9,511 bases of DNA. Origin: Arthrobacter sp. GTDB lineage: Bacteria > Actinomycetota > Actinomycetes > Actinomycetales > Micrococcaceae. The stretch's first letter is position 1, and the number at the start of each line of letters is the position of its first letter. Under the pieces are notes generated by a model. That model was not told the DNA's origin. It did no database searches and saw only the letters and a list, made by a program, of their open reading frames with translations. Where the stretch lies: assembly GCA_025464545.1 (NCBI GenBank), contig JAODMA010000447.1, positions 1 to 9,511 on the forward strand. Reading direction: 5' to 3'. Both the position numbers and the translations under genes were made by a program. Below, piece by piece: positions 1 through 6,273 of the stretch.

Positions 1-89
1 TAGAGACGGTTCCGGCCCAGGGTGCGCTCGGAGGCAGGGTCGTGGGTGGTGGCTTCCTGCAGGAACTGGTCGAACTGAGAATCTGCCAT
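1..89 (-). CDS. N-terminal part of an unrecognised protein, cut by the window edge
   Basis: The minus strand reads from an ATG at 89-87 and stays open for 29 codons to the window edge. The peptide begins MADSQFDQFLQEATTHDP and continues ASERTLGRNRL. A purine-rich GAGGAAAAGA stretch lies about 11-20 bases before the ATG and can serve as a ribosome binding site. The last two visible bases are TA, so the next codon is Tyr or a stop; the protein may therefore end here or continue. The peptide is hydrophilic with no signal sequence or membrane segment. I do not recognise the family. The gene is divergent from the TetR gene and sits behind a promoter-operator element that recurs near 6.25 kb, so it is probably in the same regulon. 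That a gene starts here is fairly likely; its function is unknown. Confidence 0.6.
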   Translation of the reverse strand, partial: MADSQFDQFLQEATTHDPASERTLGRNRL

Positions 90-238
90 GGCTGGCTCTT
101 TTCCTCGCGGTGCATTTGATGCCGCCGTGTGGCTACAGCAGCTAACGTATCGGCGTCGTGCACGCGGCGCTGATACGGGGTTCCGGGCCGCTGAAGCACT
201 GCAGGTCCGGAGACGAAAGCATGACAGAGGATTACTCC

Positions 239-251
239 TCTACGTTGTAGA
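239..251. promoter_or_regulatory. Predicted TetR-type operator (palindrome with 5-bp arms)
   Basis: TCTAC-GTT-GTAGA is a perfect 5+3+5 palindrome. The identical 13 bases occur at 6273-6285. It lies just downstream of, and touches, the leftward -10, so binding there would block that promoter. The arm sequence resembles the TCTA...TAGA arms of classical tetO operators, but with a shorter centre. That the adjacent TetR protein is the binder is inferred from position. Confidence 0.6.
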
Positions 252-279
252 CTGTAGGCGTAGACTACGTTTTTAGCAA
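251..279 (-). promoter_or_regulatory. Leftward promoter, copy 1 of a duplicated element
   Basis: On the minus strand the -35 TTGCTA (279-274) is followed by a 17-bp spacer and the -10 TACAGT (256-251), which fits the actinobacterial TANNNT pattern. Predicted transcription starts near 244, giving a leader of about 155 bases before the ATG at 89. The same layout (TTGCTT, 17 bp, TACCGT) occurs at 6245-6273 in the opposite orientation. This conservation of -35, spacing and -10 between two otherwise unrelated intergenic regions is the main support. Palindromes cover the spacer and the start region, so the promoter is likely under repressor control. Confidence 0.65.
259..269. promoter_or_regulatory. 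Second predicted operator palindrome, in the promoter spacer
   Basis: CGTAG-A-CTACG is a perfect 5+1+5 palindrome in the spacer of the leftward promoter. It overlaps TAGACT (261-266), a possible -35 for the rightward TetR promoter. GTAGACT also occurs at 247-253, giving a direct repeat with a 13-bp step against 260-266. In copy 2 the corresponding spacer keeps the GTCTACG half (6260-6266) but not the full palindrome. The occupancy model is inference. Confidence 0.5.
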
Positions 280-291
280 CCTGCTTACTTT
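261..291 (+). promoter_or_regulatory. Possible rightward promoter of the TetR gene
   Basis: TACTTT at 286-291, within TGCTTACTTT, could be the -10, with TAGACT (261-266) as a -35 at a long 19-bp spacing. Transcription would then start near 298, about 37 bases before the TetR ATG. The near-identical decamer TGCTTACTAT is found on the minus strand in front of the LysM gene (6241-6232) and on the plus strand in front of the DUF4383 gene (6921-6930), which supports a promoter role. The -35 is poor, so this is tentative. Confidence 0.35.
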
Positions 292-334
292 CCTTGAAGG
301 GGCGGCTTGTCCGCCCCGACCAGAACGGAAACCC

Positions 335-1048
335 ATGACCCCCGCAGACAATCCGGCGCCAGCCGCAGCGCCTGATACGAAGAAGCGGCTCAGCCGGGAG
401 CTTGTTTTGTCCGCGGCTCTGGCGCTGGTTGACTCCGAAGGCCTCGATGCGCTGACCATGCGCCGGCTCGGGCAGGAACTCGGCAGGGATCCCATGAGTC
501 TCTACCGCTACGCCGCAAACCGCGCAGCACTGCTGGACGGCGTCTCCGAGCTCGTGTTGAACGAACTTGCCATTTTCCCCGATGACCCGGATTGGCAGGC
601 CCAGCTCCGGCGCATCGCCCACGATCTGCGTCACCTGGCACTTCGGCATCCCAACGTCGTGCCGCTACTCGTGACCCGCCCCCTGTCGACACCATTGGGC
701 CTTCGCCCCCTTGGGACGCTGCGGCCATTGGAACAAATCCTGTCCCTGCTGATCGACGCCGGATTCAGCCCGGCCGATGCTCTCCATGTCTACCGCGCCT
801 ACTACGGGTACCTCTACGGCCACATCCTCAATGAGCTGCAGGAGTTCATCGTGGACCCGGATGAAAACGAGGCACTTCTTCGACTTGGCCTGCACCGCTT
901 GCCGCCGAAGGACTTCCCGCGCCTCCGGTCCCTCGCCCCGGTCCTTGTCGACTACGACGGAAAGGCCGAACTGGACGAAGGCATCACCATCCTGCTCACT
1001 GGCCTGGCCGCCCGCCTCTCGCGCCCAGAAGCCCCGACCGAGAGCTGA
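335..1048 (+). CDS. TetR/AcrR-family transcriptional repressor with a TetR-class C-terminal domain
   Basis: This 237-aa protein has a disordered Ala/Pro-rich start (1-15), then a TetR-type helix-turn-helix at about 19-67. The turn and recognition helix contain TMRRLGQELGRDPMSLYRYA, the typical LGV/MSLYRYV-type motif. Residues 85-230 resemble the tetracycline-repressor C-terminal domain (TetR_C, PF02909), including a GFSPADALHVYRAYYGYLYG helix. Such proteins are dimers that bind palindromic operators and release DNA when a small ligand binds. The ribosome binding site is weak (CGGAA about 6 bases before the ATG). Upstream lie two CTAC/GTAG palindromes, suggesting autoregulation together with control of the divergent gene. 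A matching operator at 6273-6285 suggests a remote target. It is convergent with, not divergent from, the MFS gene, so it need not be that pump's regulator. The ligand is unknown. Confidence 0.92.
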   Translation: MTPADNPAPAAAPDTKKRLSRELVLSAALALVDSEGLDALTMRRLGQELGRDPMSLYRYAANRAALLDGVSELVLNELAIFPDDPDWQAQLRRIAHDLRHLALRHPNVVPLLVTRPLSTPLGLRPLGTLRPLEQILSLLIDAGFSPADALHVYRAYYGYLYGHILNELQEFIVDPDENEALLRLGLHRLPPKDFPRLRSLAPVLVDYDGKAELDEGITILLTGLAARLSRPEAPTES

Positions 1049-1069
1049 CCGGAGGGTTCCGCCGCAGCG

Positions 1070-2332
1070 CTAAGTCCCGTGCCACCTGCGCAACGCCGCC
1101 AGCAGCACGACGACGGCGACCACCTGCAACGCGACCACCGACCCGATGAGCAGTGGCCGGGCGTCATAGAGCGCGCCGTAAAGGGCACCGCCCGCCAACG
1201 CCCCGGCACCCTCGAAAGCCGCAAATACTCCATATGCCGTCCCTTGCCGGATTTCCGGCACCAGGTCGGCAATGAGGGCCTTGACCGTCGAATCCTGGAG
1301 GCCCGTGGCGGCTCCCCAGACCAGCACCCCGGCCAGGACAAGGCCGGCTGCAGGCGACAGTGCCAGTACCGGCACGGCTGCGATCAGGAGGGGCAGCGCA
1401 AGGAGTACCGCTCCTCCTGCACGGTCGTACCCGACGCCGCTGACCAGGGCGCCAAGCGCCGCGGCGCCCATCGCCCCGGCGTACAGCAGCGGGATCACGG
1501 CAACCGGAACCGCCGCCGTTGTCGTCAAGTGGAACGAAATGACGCCGAAAGCCACCAGGCCCGCACTCCAGAAGAAGGCGGCGACGCCGAACAGCAGGAA
1601 GGCTCCCGTGAACACCGACGACGGCCGGGCCGCCGCCGGTGGGGATGCCGGCGTCGGTCCCTTTGTTTGTGCATCTGCATCCGGATCCGAGACCCGGCGG
1701 CGCAGTCGGACCAGCACGAACAGCGCTGCCAAGGCCGGAAATGCCAGCACTGCGAAGGCGGCGGTGATGAGACCGGTGAGGGCAAGGACCGCCGAGACCA
1801 GGAGCGGACCGAGTAGGGCCCCGGCGAGGTCGAGGGACTTGTGGACGGCGAAGCCGCGCCCCCGCCCGACGGGCTGGGCCGCAGCGGCCAGCAGCACTGT
1901 CTTGGCCGGGCTGCGGACAGCCTTGCCCACCCGGTCTCCGAGAATGAGCGTACAGGCCAGGACCAGACCGGGCGCTCCTACGAGCGGAGCCAGCGCCAGC
2001 ATTGGGACACAGACCGCCGTAAGCGCATATCCGGCCATCGTGAAGGTCCAGTATCTGCGGGTGCGGTCCGCCCACGGACCGAAGACGAGCCGCAGACCCT
2101 GGGCGGCGGCCTCGGCCCCTCCGGTTACGAGGCCCACGAGCAATGCCGATGCGCCAAGCTGGGCCAGCAACGGGCCGGCCAGCGGGCGGGCGCCGTCAGA
2201 AACCACGTCTGCCGCCAGGCTTACCAGGCCAAACCCCACCACCGGGCCCCAGGAGGCATTCCCCAGCGTCCCGCCTGCCCCGGCAGAACGCCGCCGGCTC
2301 CGGAAGAGCAACCTCCGGCCTGGCAGTTCCAT
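1070..2332 (-). CDS. MFS transporter
   Basis: This 420-aa, strongly hydrophobic protein fits a 12-helix major facilitator. A motif-A loop, GPWADRTRRY, is at 85-94 between helices 2 and 3. A second, weaker copy, GVGYDRAGG, is at 299-307 in the second half, as expected for the two-fold MFS repeat. Between the halves lies a charged, Pro-rich cytoplasmic loop (about 210-240). DRVGKAVRSPAKTVLLA (133-149) follows helix 4. These proteins move small molecules across the membrane by proton coupling, often as efflux pumps; the substrate cannot be predicted. The start at 2332 has GGGGAG nine bases upstream, which is acceptable, but the first 25 residues are basic and non-membrane, so a later start is possible. 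The gene converges on the TetR gene with 21 bp between stop codons and diverges from the lipoprotein gene. Confidence 0.9.
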   Translation of the reverse strand: MELPGRRLLFRSRRRSAGAGGTLGNASWGPVVGFGLVSLAADVVSDGARPLAGPLLAQLGASALLVGLVTGGAEAAAQGLRLVFGPWADRTRRYWTFTMAGYALTAVCVPMLALAPLVGAPGLVLACTLILGDRVGKAVRSPAKTVLLAAAAQPVGRGRGFAVHKSLDLAGALLGPLLVSAVLALTGLITAAFAVLAFPALAALFVLVRLRRRVSDPDADAQTKGPTPASPPAAARPSSVFTGAFLLFGVAAFFWSAGLVAFGVISFHLTTTAAVPVAVIPLLYAGAMGAAALGALVSGVGYDRAGGAVLLALPLLIAAVPVLALSPAAGLVLAGVLVWGAATGLQDSTVKALIADLVPEIRQGTAYGVFAAFEGAGALAGGALYGALYDARPLLIGSVVALQVVAVVVLLAALRRWHGT

Positions 2333-2641
2333 CCCCCAAGGCTCCCCGACCGCTCCCCGAAAGACAAGGAAAGAACAGGTAGCTTTCTCTCTGTTGTGTG
2401 GCCGACTCTGTCGTGTAGCCTGAGCGCCATCGCGTCAGCCAGCGGTGCGCGAGGGGGATCGTTGCACCGGCAGTTCCGCCGCTACGGGCCGCCCACTGTA
2501 CCCACCCCTCATGCCGCTTTCCGGCGAGTAGCTACAGGCCGCACCAGCCCTGGTCCGTCACTGGGACACCTTGGCTGGTCGGTGCCGGAGCGCGCCACCC
2601 AAGACCGGGAGGCGGACCGGTGAACCGAACGGGGACCCCTT
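2333..2641. other. Intergenic region between divergent MFS and lipoprotein genes, no gene
   Basis: I see no credible coding sequence in these 309 bases. The left part (2365-2400) is AT-richer and is the likely promoter zone. A seven-base inverted repeat ACCAGCC/GGCTGGT (2543-2549 and 2573-2579) lies in the presumed leader of the lipoprotein gene, with a 23-base loop, too open to be a clear structure. The GTCTAC-type operator found near 0.25 and 6.27 kb is absent here. Confidence 0.6.
2394..2421 (+). promoter_or_regulatory. Possible promoter for the lipoprotein gene
   Basis: TTGTGT (2394-2399) and TAGCCT (2416-2421) are separated by 16 bases and fit a housekeeping actinobacterial promoter loosely. 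If real, the lipoprotein mRNA has a leader of about 210 bases. This is a pattern match with no independent support. Confidence 0.3.
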
Positions 2642-3373
2642 ATGAAGCGACGAATCACACCACCGGCCATCATCCTGATCGCTTTTCTTGCCCTTACCGG
2701 CTGCGGGGCAGGCACCAGCACCGGCGCCGCAACGGCAACGTCCGCCACAACGCCAGCGGCAGCGCCGACAGCCACACCCACCCCTGCGAAGAGCTACAGT
2801 AATGCGGACCTGACCGGTCTGCTTTCCACGCTGAAGGATGCTCAGGGCCAACCGCTGACGGTGATCCCGGCAGCACAAATCGACCAGGGCATCATTAAAG
2901 CCAAGGAAGTACTCAAGACCGCTGTATTCACCCCGGAAGCCTGCAAGGTCTTCGCCGACAGCAACGCCCAGGTCCCGGAGGGCAGCACCTACGCGGCCGG
3001 CACCACCGTCTCGGCAACCGACAAAACGACAACTGTGGTCACGGTCATCGCCCTCAAGGACGCCCAAACGATGACCGCTCAGCTGAACGCATCCCAAGCC
3101 GCTGCCAGGCAGTGCCAGACCTTCACCTTGGAAGCCGCCGGCCAGAAAATCACCACTGAGACCACGCCCGTTGATGCCTCGACTGATGGGGACGCTTCCT
3201 TTGCGGCCCTTACCAAGCAAAGCCTTGCCACGGGCCAGACACAAACAGCTCTGACAATTACCGGCATCAAAGGAAACCTCGCCGCGACTGCCGTAAAAGC
3301 AGGTCCCGCCGTCACCCAGCACGCCTCAGCTGAACTGACCCAGCTGATCAGCACCATCCTCGCCCACGGCTGA
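2642..3373 (+). CDS. Secreted lipoprotein of unknown function
   Basis: This 243-aa protein starts MKRRITPPA, continues with a hydrophobic segment and ends its signal peptide in the lipobox LTGC, so Cys21 should be lipidated and anchored to the outer face of the membrane. Residues 22-50 form a Thr/Ala/Pro linker typical of actinobacterial lipoproteins. The folded part (about 52-243) has only two further cysteines, C101 (TPEACKVF) and C158 (RQCQTF), which could form a disulfide. The layout recalls the extracellular sensor-like domains of mycobacterial lipoproteins (PknH C-terminal type), but I see no decisive motif and do not assign it. The ribosome binding site is weak (GGGGA about 8 bases before the ATG). 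The gene stands alone: it diverges from the MFS gene, and a strong terminator follows. Confidence 0.85.
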   Translation: MKRRITPPAIILIAFLALTGCGAGTSTGAATATSATTPAAAPTATPTPAKSYSNADLTGLLSTLKDAQGQPLTVIPAAQIDQGIIKAKEVLKTAVFTPEACKVFADSNAQVPEGSTYAAGTTVSATDKTTTVVTVIALKDAQTMTAQLNASQAAARQCQTFTLEAAGQKITTETTPVDASTDGDASFAALTKQSLATGQTQTALTITGIKGNLAATAVKAGPAVTQHASAELTQLISTILAHG

Positions 3374-3388
3374 AGTCGTTCCGATAAT

Positions 3389-3437
3389 CCAGGCATCCCC
3401 AAGGACGGGCACCGGCGCCCGTCCCTGGGGAGCCTGG
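3389..3437. terminator. Bidirectional terminator between convergent genes
   Basis: A long hairpin has three perfect stem blocks: CCAGGC with GCCTGG (3389-3394/3432-3437), CCCCA with TGGGG (3397-3401/3426-3430) and GGACGGGC with GCCCGTCC (3403-3410/3417-3424), around a six-base loop. Only small internal loops interrupt it. It lies 15 bases after the lipoprotein stop and 4 bases beyond the P450 stop on the other strand, so it serves both. There is no T-tract on either side, which is common for actinobacterial terminators. Confidence 0.85.
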
Positions 3438-3441
3438 ACAA

Positions 3442-4608
3442 TCAGGCTGCCTGCCAGCGGACCGGGAGCTCCTTGAGCCCGTAAATGATGGTGCTTTCCA
3501 TCCGCTCGAGGTGCGTTCCGGCCGCGAGGGACAGTCCAGACAAGCGGGAAAGTACGGCTGTCAACGCTATTCTGGCTTCCAGCCTGGCAAGGGGCGCGCC
3601 GAGGCAGAAGTGAATGCCCTGGCCAAAGGCAAGATGCCGGATAGGCCCGCGGTGGATGTCGAACCGTTCGGGTCGCTGGAATTGCCGCTCGTCGCGGTTC
3701 GCCGAGCCGATCCAAGCCACCAGCGGGGCTCCGGCGGGAATAGGGAGGCCGCCCAGGGTGGTGTCCGTGGCCGTAACCCGGTACATGGACTGGACGGGCG
3801 ATCGGTAGCGCAGCACTTCTTCAATGGCCTGCGGCAGCAGCGACGGCTCGGCGAGGAGCCGTTCGATTGTGCCCGGCGCTTCGGTGAAACAAAGCACTGC
3901 GTTGCCGATCAAGTTGGTGGTTGTTTCATTGCCCGCGACGAGCAGCAAGCTGCAGAAGCCCAGCAGTTCGGCCACACTCAATTTTTGCCCGTCAATCTCT
4001 GCTGCCAACAAGTTGCTGATCAAATCGCTTCCGGGCCGGCTTCTTCGCTGCTCGATCATGGCCAGGAAGTACTCAGTCATTTCCCGGTTAGTGGCGTGGT
4101 GGTCGACATTCTCCGTTCCGGTCCGCGTTTGGCTGACGATCACATCGGACCACTGTTTGAAGCGATTCCGGTCCTCGGCGGGTATGCCCATGAGCTCCGC
4201 GATCACGATCACCGGCAGCGGGTACGCCAACTCCTCGATCAGGTCAGCTGTTCCAGTGGAAGCGATCCCATCCAGCAGTTCCGCCGCGAGCGTTGAGATG
4301 CGCGGAGCCAGTGCATCCACTGACCGCGGCGTGAAGGCCTGGGTCACCAGGGAGCGCAGTTGCCGGTGCCGGGGCGGATCAGTGGAGATCAGGCTTGCTG
4401 CAAACAGCTGGCCTGTTTCGGAGGGGTCATCTCCGCCCATGCGGGAGGAAAACACGGCGTGCTCGGTGAGGACACGCTGTACGTCGTCATAACGGAAGAC
4501 ATGCCAACTCCCGGACTGCTCGTCGTGGAAGACCGGGGCGCTTTCCCGCATCCTCCGGTAGTGGGGGAAGGGGTCCAGTGGATGGTCATTGTCCGGTACG
4601 AAATCCAT
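3442..4608 (-). CDS. Bacterial class I cytochrome P450
   Basis: This 388-aa soluble haem monooxygenase has all hallmark motifs in order: C-helix HRQLR (81-85), I-helix oxygen-activation motif AGNETT (225-230), K-helix ExxR (E264 to R267, in EEVLRY) and the haem loop FGQGIHFCLG (328-337) with the thiolate ligand C335. Such enzymes insert one oxygen atom from O2 into a substrate using electrons from a ferredoxin and its reductase; neither partner is in the window. The overall style resembles the CYP107/CYP109-like group of actinobacterial P450s, but the family number needs alignment. The start is firm: AAGGAGG lies six bases before the ATG. The length is a little under the usual 400 residues, with nothing missing. 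Neighbours do not reveal a substrate. It shares a strand with the upstream LysM gene, but a terminator stands between them. Confidence 0.96.
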   Translation of the reverse strand: MDFVPDNDHPLDPFPHYRRMRESAPVFHDEQSGSWHVFRYDDVQRVLTEHAVFSSRMGGDDPSETGQLFAASLISTDPPRHRQLRSLVTQAFTPRSVDALAPRISTLAAELLDGIASTGTADLIEELAYPLPVIVIAELMGIPAEDRNRFKQWSDVIVSQTRTGTENVDHHATNREMTEYFLAMIEQRRSRPGSDLISNLLAAEIDGQKLSVAELLGFCSLLLVAGNETTTNLIGNAVLCFTEAPGTIERLLAEPSLLPQAIEEVLRYRSPVQSMYRVTATDTTLGGLPIPAGAPLVAWIGSANRDERQFQRPERFDIHRGPIRHLAFGQGIHFCLGAPLARLEARIALTAVLSRLSGLSLAAGTHLERMESTIIYGLKELPVRWQAA

Positions 4609-4743
4609 GGTTGGCCTCCTTACTCAACCCGGCCGGCGACCTTTCGGCCCCGGGCGAATCGTCGGGGCGGCGGGGCCGCAGGGTCCGTCAGACCATGAGC
4701 TTATCCAAGACCGCTCCGGCACGGCAGTAGGCGAGCAAAACAA

Positions 4744-4785
4744 GCCGTTTGCACGCCGCGGTAGAGTGGTGGCGGTGCAGACGGC
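4744..4785 (-). terminator. Terminator after the LysM gene
   Basis: GCCGTTTGCAC (4744-4754) pairs with GTGCAGACGGC (4775-4785) apart from one central position, and GCCGC/GTGGC extends the stem inside the loop. On the minus strand the hairpin begins at the first base of the stop codon region and is followed by CTTGTTTTGCTC, a T-rich tail. This is a classical intrinsic terminator for the LysM gene and separates it from the P450 gene downstream. Confidence 0.75.
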
Positions 4786-5957
4786 TACCGGAAGGACTTC
4801 TGGTGCAGCAGGACAGAAGCGACGTAGGCCTTCGTGTCCTCGTACATGCCCCTGTTCATCACCGAATACTGGCCCTGGTAGTAACTCGCAATGGCGATCT
4901 CCTTGCTCGGGCTGGTGCTGATCAGGGCCGAGATGATGGCGACTCCGGCAGTGACGTTGTCCTGTGCCTTGCGCAGGTCGAGAGGCCGGCCGACGAGTTG
5001 GGAGGCCCATTCGCCGGAGGTCGGCATGACCTGCATCGTGCCGATCGCTCCCGCCGATGACGTGACATTCTGGCGGAAGCTGGACTCCTGCATGGCGAAC
5101 GCCAATGCCAGGGATGGATCCACTTTCATGCGGCGGGCGGTAGCGGCCACCATGCTTTTCAGTTGGGCTACCGACGGCGTGGAAGACGGTGCCGCCGGCG
5201 CGGGCTTCGGGGCGGCTGTGGTTTTTCCAGCGATGGCGATCTTCTGCCCCGGGTAGATGATCGTCCGGAGATTCATGCCGTTCGCGGCCAGAACGGAGGC
5301 GAGGCTGACACCGTGGTTGGCTGCGATCCGGGAGAGCGTATCGCCGGACTTGACCACGTAGGACTTCGCGGCGGCCGGTTTGGCGGCTGGCTTAGGTGCT
5401 GGCTTGGGTGCTGGCTTAGGTGCCGGTTTGGCGGCTGGCTTGGCGGGCGCCGGTGGGGTCTTTGCTGTGAGGCGGATCTTCTGCCCCGGGTAGATGATGG
5501 TTCGCAGATTCATGCCGTTGTAAGCCAGGAGGCTGGACAGGCTGACCCGGTGCTTGGCGGCGATCCCGCTGAGCGTATCGCCGGGTTTGACGGTGTGCGT
5601 GGCTGCACCGGGCGTGGCCGCAGCCGGCTTGGCCGCTGGCTTGGCCGCCGGCTTGGGTGCAGCAGCCTTGGTGGCGGGGCGCAGTTTGATCTTCTGCCCC
5701 GGGTAAATGATGGTCCGCGCGCTCATGTTGTTGGCCGCGAAGATGGATGCGAGGCTCACCCCATGCCTGGCGGCGATCCCGCCGAGAGTGTCGCCTGGGC
5801 GGACCGTGTAGGTCCCTGAGGAGGAGACCTGCAGGGGTGCGTGCACTGCGGCAGGGGTGGCCGCGTTGGCGGTGCCGCCAAACATCGTGGACAGTACAAC
5901 CGCCGACATGGCTCCGGCGGTGACAGCGGCGCTGAGGCGCCGGATCGGGTTGCTCAT
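4785..5957 (-). CDS. Secreted cell-wall protein: three LysM domains plus a lytic transglycosylase-like domain
   Basis: This 390-aa protein begins with a signal peptide (about 1-32, cleavage probably after ANA). Three LysM peptidoglycan-binding domains follow at about 49-92, 120-163 and 199-242, each with a (P/S)GDTL turn and a near-identical RTIIYPGQKI end. They are joined by Ala/Pro/Lys linkers. The C-terminal part (about 266-385) looks like a transglycosylase SLT domain (PF01464 type): AMQESSFRQNVTS contains the likely catalytic Glu291, followed by SAGAIGTMQVMP and later AIASYYQG. Such enzymes cleave the glycan strand of peptidoglycan, so the likely role is wall remodelling outside the cell. 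GAGGA five bases before the ATG supports the start. The long leader is folded into tandem hairpins. The gene diverges from the small membrane-protein gene at 6370. Confidence 0.93.
   Translation of the reverse strand: MSNPIRRLSAAVTAGAMSAVVLSTMFGGTANAATPAAVHAPLQVSSSGTYTVRPGDTLGGIAARHGVSLASIFAANNMSARTIIYPGQKIKLRPATKAAAPKPAAKPAAKPAAATPGAATHTVKPGDTLSGIAAKHRVSLSSLLAYNGMNLRTIIYPGQKIRLTAKTPPAPAKPAAKPAPKPAPKPAPKPAAKPAAAKSYVVKSGDTLSRIAANHGVSLASVLAANGMNLRTIIYPGQKIAIAGKTTAAPKPAPAAPSSTPSVAQLKSMVAATARRMKVDPSLALAFAMQESSFRQNVTSSAGAIGTMQVMPTSGEWASQLVGRPLDLRKAQDNVTAGVAIISALISTSPSKEIAIASYYQGQYSVMNRGMYEDTKAYVASVLLHQKSFR
5374..5445 (-). repeat. Six tandem 12-bp repeats encoding a Lys-Pro-Ala linker
   Basis: Six consecutive 12-base units (starting at 5374, 5386, 5398, 5410, 5422 and 5434) follow the pattern GCYGGYTTRGSK. 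On the coding strand they encode AKPA/PKPA units of the linker between LysM 2 and LysM 3. The first and fifth units are identical, as are the second and fourth. The repeat is likely to vary in copy number by slippage while keeping the reading frame. Confidence 0.85.
5623..5658 (-). repeat. Three tandem 12-bp repeats in the first linker
   Basis: Units starting at 5623, 5635 and 5647 (pattern GCYGGCTTGGSY) belong to the same repeat type as the array at 5374-5445. They encode the KPAAKPAAKPAA linker between LysM 1 and LysM 2. Confidence 0.8.
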
Positions 5958-5971
5958 GGAACTTCCTCAAA

Positions 5972-6042
5972 CTGGTGGCTCCGCGACTACTCCTCGCGGA
6001 ACCAGAGCGGTGGAGAACACCGCCGGGCGAATTCGGCGCCGG
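5972..6042 (-). promoter_or_regulatory. Tandem hairpins in the leader of the LysM gene
   Basis: Read on the minus strand, three structures lie in a row. The nearest to the gene pairs CTGGT/ACCAG outside and TCCGCGA/TCGCGGA inside (5972-6005) and ends three bases before the GAGGAAG ribosome binding site. The next pairs GCGGTG/CACCGC (6007-6023). The third pairs CCGGGCG/CGCCGG (6023-6042) with one bulge. This is more structure than a leader needs and may control translation or mRNA stability. LysM hydrolases of actinobacteria are often under the c-di-AMP (ydaO) riboswitch, but I could not find that class's conserved segments here. The class is unassigned. Confidence 0.45.
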
Positions 6043-6235
6043 CCCCGGGGGTCCTTCAACGACGCTGCTTGATTGGCAGCGGGCGGCCTATTAGTCCTTA
6101 TCGGCCGAACCAGCCCGGATGTAATGAGGCGGAAGAACAACGATGGATGAAAACGACGGAACCCACGGCAATCATTGATTTCCGCGGGTTCTTGCCCCGG
6201 CCCGTCGCTGGAAAAGAACGGCACCCTGAAGATAG

Positions 6236-6258
6236 TAAGCAGGCTTGCTTATTAAGCA
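6236..6258. repeat. Three alternating copies of TAAGCA
   Basis: TAAGCA (6236-6241), TGCTTA (6246-6251) and TAAGCA (6253-6258) alternate in orientation, so two overlapping perfect palindromes share the middle arm, with spacers of 4 and 1 bases. The middle arm overlaps the -35 TTGCTT of the rightward promoter. Copy 1 keeps only the first arm well, with a decayed second arm (TTGCTAA). A second regulator binding site is possible. Confidence 0.5.
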
Positions 6259-6273
6259 GTCTACGCGTACCGT
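6245..6273 (+). promoter_or_regulatory. Rightward promoter, copy 2 of the duplicated element
   Basis: TTGCTT (6245-6250), a 17-base spacer and TACCGT (6268-6273) reproduce the layout found on the minus strand at 279-251. Transcription should start near 6280, about 90 bases before the ATG at 6370. GTCTACG occurs twice, in the spacer (6260-6266) and across the end of the -10 (6272-6278). Conservation with copy 1, 42 of 52 positions with a one-base gap, is the evidence. Confidence 0.68.

Noticed and set aside
335..2332. A classical TetR repressor plus efflux-pump pair
   Set aside because: The two genes are convergent, and no palindrome of the TetR type was found in front of the MFS gene at 2333-2641. 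Control of the pump by this repressor is unsupported.
1272..2423. A 383-codon plus-strand frame opposite the MFS gene
   Set aside because: It is a high-GC antisense shadow: the composition is Arg/Ala/Pro/Thr-rich with no domain, while the minus strand encodes a clear 12-helix MFS protein.
2543..2579. A hairpin (ACCAGCC/GGCTGGT) in the lipoprotein leader as a regulatory RNA
   Set aside because: It has seven pairs around a 23-base loop with no further pairing, in GC-rich DNA where such repeats arise by chance.
5238..5740. A CRISPR-like or mobile repeat, from three copies of a 20-plus-base sequence
   Set aside because: The copies are the conserved ends of three LysM domains within one reading frame, not spaced non-coding repeats.
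5958..6230. A ydaO-type (c-di-AMP) riboswitch upstream of the LysM gene
   Set aside because: The gene class fits, and hairpins are present, but I could not find the conserved GGGGACCCA-like and CAGCTAACC-like segments of that riboswitch. Only a covariance search could settle it.
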